Positions 7,835-14,426 of a stretch of 35,455 nt of DNA are shown here, piece after piece. The stretch covers positions 1-35,455 of the forward strand of contig CAINDP010000177.1 of assembly GCA_903847405.1 (NCBI GenBank), given 5' to 3'. Source of the stretch: an uncultured Myxococcales bacterium (GTDB lineage: Bacteria; Myxococcota_A; UBA9042; DTJE01). Position numbers and translations under genes: made by a program. The notes beneath the pieces are model-generated. The model saw nothing but the letters and a program-made list of their open reading frames with translations. It was not told the DNA's origin and searched no databases. Position 1 is the stretch's first letter. Each line of letters begins with the position of its first letter.

Positions 7835-9070
7835 ATGCGCCGCCTCGTGCACGTCGTGCTGATCCTGGCCCTCGGGCTGCCCGCCGGAACCGCCGTCGCC
7901 CAGGCCCCTTCGGAAGAGGAAAAGGCGTCGCAGTCCCTGTACAAGAAGGGGAAGACGAAGTTCGACGCGGGGGACTGGATCGCCGCCGAGGACCTGTTCA
8001 CGAAGTCCCTGGCCGTGTTCGCGAACCCCTATGCGCGGCTGTACCGGGCCGCCAGCCTGGCGCACCTGGCCCGCTGCGACGAATCCCGCGGCGAACTGGC
8101 GCGCTTTTCGCCCGACCAGGTGGCCGCGAAGGCCCGGGACAAGGCCCGGATGATGGTCGATCAGGTGAAGGCGATGTGCGCGCCCGCGCCAGCGCCGGCG
8201 AAAGCGGTGGCGCCCGCGGTGGTCGAGGCCCCGGTGGCGCAGGTTCCCACGAATGTCCCCCCCGCGACCGCTGCCGTCGAGCCGTCCGCTGCCGTGGTGG
8301 TCGAACCGCCGCCCCCGGTCCCCGAAAGGGGGAAGGGCAGGGCCGGCGGCGGCAAAGGTCCACTCCTGGTGTCCCCCGACGGCACCGGGGACTTCGTCCG
8401 CCTGGAAGACGCCGTGGCCAAGGCGAAACCCGGCGCGCTGATCCGCCTGGCCCCGGGTTTGCACCGTCTGTCGAAGCCCCTGGACATCACCACCGCGGTC
8501 CGGATCGTTGGGGACGGGAAGTCCGCGGTCATCGTCGGCGACGGCGAGGGACACGTGCTGCGTTTCGTCGGCAAGGGTCCCTTCGAGCTGCACGACCTGT
8601 CCGTCGAGCACCAGGGCGGTCGCTGGGCCCGCGTGATCGTCGTCGAGGACGGCGACGTGGACTTCCGGGGCATCCGCGTTTCGGGCGGCGTGCGCGACGC
8701 GGCGGCCCGGCGGGGGGGCGAAGGCCTGCTGCTGCTGGGCAACGCCGCCGGGACGATCACCGGCAGCGAGTTCACCGGCAACGCGCTGCACGGCGTGAAG
8801 CTGGCCGGCCGGGCCCATCCCCTGCTGGACGGCAACGGCGCCCGGTCGAACGGCAAGGGCGGCATCGTCTGGTTCGAGGACGCGTCCGGCACGGCCCGCG
8901 CAAACACCTGCACGGCCAACGGCCAGTACGGCATGGCGGTCGTGGATCGGGCCGCCCCGAAACTGGTCGCGAACGTCTGCGTGGACAACCTGCGCGGCGG
9001 GCTGTACCTGGAATCCGGGCGCCTCGACGGCCTGGAAGACAACCGGTGCCCGATGTACCATCCCAAGTGA
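7835..9070 (+). CDS. Exported right-handed beta-helix protein
   Basis: 411 residues. ATG 7835 has GGGAGG six bases upstream. An N-terminal signal peptide (basic MRR, hydrophobic VVLILALGLPAG, probable cleavage after AVA near residue 22) directs it across the inner membrane. Residues 25-110 are helical with a TPR-like pattern (LYKKGKTKFDAGDWIAAEDLF). Residues 112-175 are a Pro/Ala/Val-rich linker. From about residue 185 on, repeated short units rich in Gly, Asn and Val (for example GSEFTGNALHGVKL and NTCTANGQYGMAVV) match the parallel beta-helix of pectate-lyase/NosD-like proteins. No catalytic residues can be assigned. A role in binding or processing envelope polysaccharide is possible but not shown. 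Confidence 0.85.
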   Translation: MRRLVHVVLILALGLPAGTAVAQAPSEEEKASQSLYKKGKTKFDAGDWIAAEDLFTKSLAVFANPYARLYRAASLAHLARCDESRGELARFSPDQVAAKARDKARMMVDQVKAMCAPAPAPAKAVAPAVVEAPVAQVPTNVPPATAAVEPSAAVVVEPPPPVPERGKGRAGGGKGPLLVSPDGTGDFVRLEDAVAKAKPGALIRLAPGLHRLSKPLDITTAVRIVGDGKSAVIVGDGEGHVLRFVGKGPFELHDLSVEHQGGRWARVIVVEDGDVDFRGIRVSGGVRDAAARRGGEGLLLLGNAAGTITGSEFTGNALHGVKLAGRAHPLLDGNGARSNGKGGIVWFEDASGTARANTCTANGQYGMAVVDRAAPKLVANVCVDNLRGGLYLESGRLDGLEDNRCPMYHPK

Positions 9071-9593
9071 CTGCCGTGGGTCACCGCCCGGAACGATGGC
9101 GACCTCGAACGAATCGCCCGATGACAACCGCTGACATTCCCCGAAAACCCTGAGGGGCCCGGCGGTGGGGCCGGCTCCGCGACAGGCGCCCCCCCGCCCA
9201 CCGGAGTGGCTCGGGGCCTCCACCGGGGCCGAAGCTACCGCGCCGCTGTCGGGCCGTGCTGCTGTCGACCGGTCGGCAAGCCCTGGGGGCCCGCATCGGC
9301 GCGGCTTCACGCTTCGGCCCCGGTTCCGTGCCCTCGAGCCAACTTCCGGTGGGAGCCAGGTTGCTCCGCCGGCCCCCCCGCCGGACCCACGGGACTCCCC
9401 TGAAGTGGCGCAGCACAAAGCGTCAGGATGGGTCTTGTCGAGGGAGAAGCGGCCTGGGCGGAGTGCTTCCGACCCAGGCGGTGGGTTACGTGAAATCTGA
9501 GGGCGTCCCCTCCACCCGCGTCGGGCATACCCCGCCTTGCCGGTGTCCCGTCGGATACCCATCCCTCGGAAACGGACCTGGGGGAGACATTCC
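9071..9593 (+). other. Gene-poor stretch of about 520 bases
   Basis: Open frames exist in several phases, as expected at this base composition, but none has a convincing start, ribosome site or recognisable product, and codon third positions are not biased as in neighbouring genes. It is not recognisably tRNA, tmRNA, RNase P or SRP RNA. It contains a good hairpin at 9452-9479 and weaker ones near 9157-9173 and 9352-9367. It may hold a non-coding RNA, a decayed gene, or only regulatory sequence for the hydrolase at 9594. Confidence 0.5.
9452..9479 (+). other. Strong hairpin in the gene-poor stretch
   Basis: GCCTGGG (9452-9458) pairs perfectly with CCCAGGC (9473-9479). CGG (9459-9461) pairs with CCG (9469-9471), leaving a single bulged A at 9472 and a 7-base loop. 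There is no T-run after it, so it is not a standard terminator. Confidence 0.5.
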
Positions 9594-10376
9594 ATGAGAA
9601 CCCTGAACATCGCCGCGGGCGTCGCGATCCTGCTGGCCACCGTCGCGGCCGACGCGCGCATCCGGACGGAAGCCCGCGAATACAAGGACGGGAATACGGT
9701 GTTGGAAGGTGTGCTGGCCTATGACGACGCACAATCCGGACGGCGGCCCGGGATCGTGGTCGTCCACGACTGGAGCGGCCTGGGCCCCGACGTGAAGGGG
9801 CGCATCGAAATGCTGGCGAAACTGGGCTATGTGGCGTTCGCCGCCGACATCTACGGGAAGGGTGTGGTCCCGAAAAATGCGGGGGAATCGGCGAAACTGG
9901 CAGGGGAATTCAAGGCCGACCGGCCGATGCTGCGTCGGCGCGCACAGGCGGCGCTGGATGTCCTGCTGGCCGACCCGCACGTGGACCCGAAACGCGTCGC
10001 GGCGATGGGCTACTGCTTCGGCGGCGGCACCGCGCTGGAACTGGCTCGCAGCGGCGCACCTCTGCGGGCGGTTGTCAGCTTCCACGGGTTCCTGGACACG
10101 CCGGATCCGGCCGACGCCAAGGCAATCCGGGCGAAGGTCCTGGTGCTGCACGGCGCCGACGACCCGTTCGTCCCGCCGGCGCAGGTGGCCGCCTTCGAGG
10201 ACGAAATGCGCAAGGCGGCCGTGGACTGGCAACTGGTGAAGTACGGCGGGGCGGTCCACGCCTTCACGATCCAGGGCGCCGGTTCCGATCCGTCCAAGGG
10301 GGTGGCGTACAACCCCGAAGCGGATCGGCGATCGTGGGAGGAAATGAAGACGTTCCTGGCGGCGACGCTGAAGTGA
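9594..10376 (+). CDS. Exported dienelactone-hydrolase-family protein
   Basis: 260 residues. ATG 9594 is supported by GGGGGAG eight to ten bases before it; the frame continues upstream without a better start. The first 21 residues look like a signal peptide (MRTLNIAAGVAILLATVAADA), so the enzyme is probably periplasmic or secreted. The core is an alpha/beta hydrolase of the dienelactone hydrolase family: PGIVVVHDWSGLG early on, the nucleophile Cys141 in GYCFGG, the acid Asp190 in HGADDPF and His222 in AVHAFT. The Cys nucleophile and spacing are those of true DLH-family members, which hydrolyse lactones or esters. The natural substrate cannot be read from the sequence. No aromatic-degradation genes are nearby, so a role in chlorocatechol breakdown is unlikely. 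The stop is followed in the same phase by a propeller-gene remnant. Confidence 0.92.
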   Translation: MRTLNIAAGVAILLATVAADARIRTEAREYKDGNTVLEGVLAYDDAQSGRRPGIVVVHDWSGLGPDVKGRIEMLAKLGYVAFAADIYGKGVVPKNAGESAKLAGEFKADRPMLRRRAQAALDVLLADPHVDPKRVAAMGYCFGGGTALELARSGAPLRAVVSFHGFLDTPDPADAKAIRAKVLVLHGADDPFVPPAQVAAFEDEMRKAAVDWQLVKYGGAVHAFTIQGAGSDPSKGVAYNPEADRRSWEEMKTFLAATLK

Positions 10377-10634
10377 GATTCTTTCGGGCTGGACGTCGTC
10401 GATGCCCGAACGATGGAAACGGTGAAAACGGTGCGCGACTCGTGGTCGGGGCACTACAGCGTGGTGGTCGAAGGCAACGGCAATCGCCTGGTCAGCATCA
10501 ACCACTGGGTCGATGCGCCGGAAATCCAGGTCTACGACGGGGATCTGGAACTGCTGCGGACACTCCCTCTGTCGATGGTCAGCCGGGCGGTCGGCGCCGA
10601 TTTCCGCCGGAACGTCGTGGCGGGCGGGGAGCAG
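10377..10634 (+). pseudogene. Remnant of a YVTN-type beta-propeller gene
   Basis: Directly after the hydrolase stop, and in the same phase, the sequence reads GLDVVDARTMETVKTV, then SGHYSVVVEGNGNRLVSINH and EIQVYDGDLELLRTLPL. That is the pattern of YVTN/WD-like propeller repeats (V-x-D-x-x-T-x-x-V ... V-x-V-x-x-x-G-x-R-L ... I-x-V-Y-D). Third codon positions look coding. The longest in-frame ATG is 10413 and the frame stays open to 10691, but the last 20 codons run through the promoter at 10635-10663. With barely one blade left and no ribosome site, I read it as a decayed or truncated gene. It could be a small 92-residue gene instead. Confidence 0.4.
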
Positions 10635-10663
10635 TTGACGGCGCGATGCGCGACTCCTACTCT
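10635..10663 (+). promoter_or_regulatory. Promoter of the first Cys-rich lipoprotein gene
   Basis: TTGACG (10635-10640), a 17-bp spacer and TACTCT (10658-10663), followed by an ATG 27 bases downstream. The first 14 bases, TTGACGGCGCGATG, are identical to those of the promoter at 11342-11370, and CTCCTA is shared at the end of the spacer and the start of the -10 box. Conservation beyond the two boxes suggests duplication or co-regulation. Confidence 0.6.
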
Positions 10664-10690
10664 TGACGCCGCCTCCGGCATTGGAAACTG

Positions 10691-11323
10691 ATGAAGCGCT
10701 GGCTGGGTTGGATCGCGGTCGCGGGGGCATCGTGCCTGGCCCTGGCGTGCGGCGACCCGGGCAACGAGGACGGGACCGGCCTGCAGCGCGTGGCTTCCGC
10801 CATCGTCGCGGACGCTCCGACGTGCGGCGCGTGTTCCGATACCGACTACTGCATGTTCGGCCAATGCACGGCCTGGCTGGGCTTCTATGGCGGCTGTACC
10901 GAGGTGGGAAAGTCCTGCTACTACGACGACAAGGGACTCTGCGTCGGGGCTGACGAGGGGCCGTCGGGCCCGCTGTGCCTCCCCCGGTGCGTCGTCAGTC
11001 TTGGCTACCAGGATTGCGGGCCTGCGAAGAACGGGATCACGCAGGCCTGCTTCTACTTTTCCGACGTGTGCCAGCCGAACCCCACCATGCTGTGCGTGGC
11101 CCCGGCGCCGGTTCCGAAAAAGGAGGGCCAGGTCTGCCGCGGGCAGGACTGCGGGCCGCACCTGCAGTGCGTCAGCCTGATCTCCAGGTGGACCACGGAA
11201 TGCCGGTATTTCTGCCTCAGCGACGACGACTGCGCCTGGAAGAAGCCGGGCTCCACGTGCCTCCCGGCGATCTGCCCCAAGGGGACGCCCGGGACGCAGG
11301 GTTTCGGCTTCTGCGGTCCGTGA
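10691..11323 (+). CDS. Cys-rich small lipoprotein, paralogue of 13714-14340
   Basis: 210 residues. The N-terminus (MKRWLGWIAVAGASCLALAC, then GDPG) is a lipoprotein-like signal with lipidation predicted at Cys20, although the lipobox is not ideal. The rest is cysteine-rich with recurring short spacings (CGAC, DTDYC, GQC, DDDC), probably disulphide-bonded outside the cytoplasm. No enzymatic motif is seen and I do not recognise a named family. Well over half of its residues match the gene at 13714, including the block TGLQRVASA, the segment NGIT-x-x-CF-x-FS and the TECRYFC-x-SD-x-DCAW block near the end. The two paralogues bracket a larger Cys-rich lipoprotein, which points to a shared envelope structure or surface complex. 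It has its own promoter; the ribosome site is weak (TTGGAA). Confidence 0.85.
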   Translation: MKRWLGWIAVAGASCLALACGDPGNEDGTGLQRVASAIVADAPTCGACSDTDYCMFGQCTAWLGFYGGCTEVGKSCYYDDKGLCVGADEGPSGPLCLPRCVVSLGYQDCGPAKNGITQACFYFSDVCQPNPTMLCVAPAPVPKKEGQVCRGQDCGPHLQCVSLISRWTTECRYFCLSDDDCAWKKPGSTCLPAICPKGTPGTQGFGFCGP

Positions 11324-11341
11324 ACGGGGGGCAGATCGTCA

Positions 11342-11370
11342 TTGACGGCGCGATGTCCGGCTCCTATCCT
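11342..11370 (+). promoter_or_regulatory. Promoter of the FGE-domain lipoprotein gene
   Basis: TTGACG (11342-11347), a 17-bp spacer and TATCCT (11365-11370). It lies in the 79-base gap between the two lipoprotein genes and is nearly a copy of the promoter at 10635-10663. Confidence 0.6.
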
Positions 11371-11402
11371 GCCTCCTGTCTGCACTGACCGCGGAGACCC
11401 AG

Positions 11403-13670
11403 ATGACGACCGTCCACCCGGTGCATCCCCGCCGGCGGTATTCGCGCGTCGCAATACGGGGAATCCTCGGCGGTGCAGTGTTGCTGGCGCTGGTGACCGG
11501 ATGCGGTTCGGGCGGGGCGCCCAGGATGGTCACGGACGAAACGCCCTGGGACGCGAGCCTGCTGGACGTCGCCGGGCTGGATGCGCATCCGGATGTCCTG
11601 GAACGCCCCGACGTCGCCGGGGATGACGTGCCGGACAACGGCGACGCCTTGTCGGAATTGCCGGATCCCGGTCCCCAGGACGCCTGCCAGCCTTCCTGCA
11701 TCGGCCGCGTGTGTGGCGACGACGGGTGCGGCGGGACGTGCGGGACGTGCACGGACGGGAAGGCGTGCCAGGCGGGGCAGTGCGTCTGCGTGGGCAACGA
11801 CCACAAGGCGTGTTGCGGGGCCGCGGTGTGCTGGATCGACAGTTGCGGGGCCACCGGGGACACGGTTGCCGACTGCACGTTCGGCTGCAAGGACGGGGCG
11901 TGCCAGGCGTGCGTGCCCCAGTGCCAGGGGAAACTGTGCGGCGCGGACGGGTGCGGGGGCGAGTGCGGGGTGTGCGCGCCGGGTGCCTGTGACGGCATGG
12001 TGTGGACGCCCGCCGGTACCTGCCTGGACGGCGCGTGCCAGTTGGGCGGCGGCGCATTCTGCGACGACGGCGAACAGTGTACAACCGATACCTGCGACCC
12101 GGTTTCGGGGTGCGCCCATTTCCCCCGCAACGGGGCCTGCGATGACGGCGTTCCGTGTACGGTGGACGACGCCTGCGGGGCATTGGGGTGCGAGGGCGCG
12201 CCGCTGAACTGCGACGACGGCAAGGTGTGCACGGCCGACGGGTGCGACGCGACGACGGGCGCATGCCGGCACACAGCGGTCCCGACCTGCACGCCGGGCG
12301 CCTGTGCGGTGGACGGGAACTGCGACGACAACGACCTCTGCACGCGCGACAAGTGCGTGGCCGGGAACTGCCGGAACGCGGTCATCGTGTGCGACGACCT
12401 GAACCCGTGTACGACGGACTTCTGTACCCGGGGGCCCGGGTATCCATACTGCACGTACCTGGCGGTCCCGAAGGGCACGGCCTGCGACGACGGCAACGTC
12501 TGCACCACGGCAGACGTTTGCGCGGCCAAGGCCTGCGGCGGCGCCCCGGCGGCGTGCGACGACGGCCTGGCTTGCACGGACGACGCCTGCGCGCCGGCGA
12601 CCGGGTGCAGCCACGTGCTGCGGGGCGGAACGTGCCTGATCGACGGTGCCTGCCTGGCCGACGGGCAGCCGGACCCCTTGCAGGCGTGCCGGGTCTGTGC
12701 GCCCGCGACGGACACGGGTGCCTGGACCATCCTTCCCGACTGGACGGTCTGCGGCGACGGGGCCTACTGCCGGTCGGGCCAGTGCGAACAGACGTGCCCG
12801 GTCGGGTACGTCCACATCCCCGCGGGGGCGTTCACGATGGGGTCCCCGGAAACCGAACCGGGGCGCAGCGACGACGAAACGCAGCACGAGGTGACGATTT
12901 CGACGCCGTACTGCCTGAAGGCGACCGAGGTGACGGTCGGGGAGTGGAAGTCGCGGATGGGCAGCGACCCGTATGCCTCCGCTTGCGGCGACGCATGCCC
13001 GGTGCAGGACGTGTCGTTCTGGGACGCGGTGGCCTACTGCAACTTCCTGTCGATCCAGGAGAGCCTGTTGCCCTGCTACCAGATGAAGGGGTGCTCGGGG
13101 ACGCCGGGTGCGGGAAGCCTGCTGTGCCAGGACGCGACGCCGACGGGGCCGACGTGCGCGGGGTACCGTCTGCCGTCCGAGGCGGAGTGGGAGTACGCGG
13201 CCCGTGCCGGGACCACGACTGCGACCTACAACGGGACCAGCGAAACGACGGCCTGCGAGGCGCCGAACCCGGTGCTGGACCCGGTGACGTGGTTCTGCGG
13301 GAACGCGATGACGAACCACCCGGTGAAGGGGAAATTGCCGAACGCCTGGGGCCTGTACGACATGCTGGGGAACGCCTGGGAGTGGACCGGGGACTGGTAC
13401 GGGGCCTACCCGGCGGGACCCGTGACGGATCCGAAGGGACCGGCGACCGGCACGCTACGGGTGGAGCGGGGCGGCGGGTGGGTCGCATCGGGCGCCCGGT
13501 GGAATCGGGCGGCATTCCGCAATCGCAGTTGCTGCATCCCGTGGTTGCGCGCAGAACCGCTGGGCTTCCGGCCGGTGCGGGTGACGTGCGGCGGCATCGC
13601 CTGCCCGACCGTGCCGGGCTACACGGCGTCGTGCAGCGCACAGCAGGTCTGCGGGTATGCGTTGCGATGA
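11403..13670 (+). CDS. Cys-rich lipoprotein with CDDG repeats and FGE-sulfatase-like domain
   Basis: 755 residues. ATG 11403 has GGAGA six bases upstream. A basic N-terminus and hydrophobic stretch end in VTGC, giving lipidation at Cys34. A low-complexity Asp/Pro linker follows. Residues about 93-215 hold two C-G-x-DGCGG-x-CG-x-C units. Residues 220 to about 400 hold seven repeats of the form CDD-x-x-x-CT-x-D-x-C. From about 467 (YVHIPAGAFTMGSPE) to about 740 there is a formylglycine-generating-enzyme/SUMF1-like domain, with RLPSEAEWEYAARAG, LYDMLGNAWEWTGDWY and GGGWVASGARWNRAAFRN. The cysteine pair that binds copper in true FGE near the last motif is not in its usual place, so a non-catalytic, carbohydrate- or ligand-binding role is more likely than sulfatase maturation. 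It lies between two paralogous small lipoproteins, 43 bases before the second. Confidence 0.92.
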   Translation: MTTVHPVHPRRRYSRVAIRGILGGAVLLALVTGCGSGGAPRMVTDETPWDASLLDVAGLDAHPDVLERPDVAGDDVPDNGDALSELPDPGPQDACQPSCIGRVCGDDGCGGTCGTCTDGKACQAGQCVCVGNDHKACCGAAVCWIDSCGATGDTVADCTFGCKDGACQACVPQCQGKLCGADGCGGECGVCAPGACDGMVWTPAGTCLDGACQLGGGAFCDDGEQCTTDTCDPVSGCAHFPRNGACDDGVPCTVDDACGALGCEGAPLNCDDGKVCTADGCDATTGACRHTAVPTCTPGACAVDGNCDDNDLCTRDKCVAGNCRNAVIVCDDLNPCTTDFCTRGPGYPYCTYLAVPKGTACDDGNVCTTADVCAAKACGGAPAACDDGLACTDDACAPATGCSHVLRGGTCLIDGACLADGQPDPLQACRVCAPATDTGAWTILPDWTVCGDGAYCRSGQCEQTCPVGYVHIPAGAFTMGSPETEPGRSDDETQHEVTISTPYCLKATEVTVGEWKSRMGSDPYASACGDACPVQDVSFWDAVAYCNFLSIQESLLPCYQMKGCSGTPGAGSLLCQDATPTGPTCAGYRLPSEAEWEYAARAGTTTATYNGTSETTACEAPNPVLDPVTWFCGNAMTNHPVKGKLPNAWGLYDMLGNAWEWTGDWYGAYPAGPVTDPKGPATGTLRVERGGGWVASGARWNRAAFRNRSCCIPWLRAEPLGFRPVRVTCGGIACPTVPGYTASCSAQQVCGYALR

Positions 13671-13713
13671 TCGAAGCGCCCGTGGGTGACGCGGCGACAG
13701 GGGTGGGGGACCG

Positions 13714-14340
13714 ATGAACGGCACGTCCGCGTGGTGGATCGTGTTCGCGGCGGCTTCGGGCATGGTCGTGGGCTGTGGCGACCCGGGCGGGGAGGGCGGG
13801 ACCGGCCTGCAGCGGGTGGCGTCTGCCGTCGTCGAGGGCGCTCCCGAGTGTGGCTCCTGTGCCGACACCGACTACTGCTTTTCCGGGCAGTGCACGGAAT
13901 GGCTGGGCTTCCTGGGCGCGTGTACCGGGCACAAGGAACCCTGCTACGGCGGAAAGGGGCTGTGCGTCGACCATCCAACGTCGCCTTCGGGGCCCCTGTG
14001 CCATCCCACGTGCGTCGTCACCGTGGCCAACGACGATTGCGGGCCTCCGAAGAACGGGATCACGGAAACCTGCTTCTTCTTTTCCCAGGAATGCGGCGAA
14101 CCGCCTGTGATGCTGTGCGTGCGCCCGCAGGCTGTCACGAAAGCGGAAGGGCAGGTGTGCATCGATGGCCCCGACAGCCCGCACGATTGCGCCCCGGGCC
14201 TGCATTGTGTGAGGCTGGTCAGTCCGTATCTTACCGCGGAGTGCCGGTATTTCTGCCGCAGCGACGCCGATTGCGCCTGGCAGAAGCCGGGATCCAAGTG
14301 CGCGCTCTGCAGTTCGGGCAACGGGTTCTGCCGCCCGTAG
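13714..14340 (+). CDS. Cys-rich small lipoprotein, paralogue of 10691-11323
   Basis: 208 residues. ATG 13714 follows GGGGGA by a few bases. The N-terminus ends in VVGC, a good lipobox, with Cys21 lipidated. The mature part opens GDPGGEGGTGLQRVASA, almost the same as its paralogue, and keeps most of its cysteines (CGSC, DTDYC, GQC, DC and the final AECRYFC block). It differs by an insertion near residue 150 (DGPDSPHDC) and a shorter end. It sits 43 bases after the FGE-domain gene with no clear promoter, so those two are probably one transcript. The function is not known; location at the outer membrane or cell surface is inferred from the lipobox. Confidence 0.85.
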   Translation: MNGTSAWWIVFAAASGMVVGCGDPGGEGGTGLQRVASAVVEGAPECGSCADTDYCFSGQCTEWLGFLGACTGHKEPCYGGKGLCVDHPTSPSGPLCHPTCVVTVANDDCGPPKNGITETCFFFSQECGEPPVMLCVRPQAVTKAEGQVCIDGPDSPHDCAPGLHCVRLVSPYLTAECRYFCRSDADCAWQKPGSKCALCSSGNGFCRP

Positions 14341-14426
14341 GGCGTCCCTCGCAGCCAGGCGTCTTCCAGAGCGAATTCCCGGGACAGCGAGGCGCGCGTC
14401 GGAGCGATCAAGAACGAAGCGAACGC

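Noticed and set aside
9165-9500. 111-residue frame in the gene-free stretch
   Set aside because: It has no ribosome site, a Pro/Arg/Gly-rich shadow composition and no recognisable motif.
11703-12620. Cys-rich repeat DNA as a tandem DNA repeat or CRISPR-like array
   Set aside because: The repetition is at protein level (C-D-D-G units); the DNA units vary in length and sequence and lack uniform repeats and spacers.
13675-13713. Third copy of the shared lipoprotein promoter before the gene at 13714
   Set aside because: TGACGCGGCGA resembles the spacer, but there is no -10 box at the right distance.
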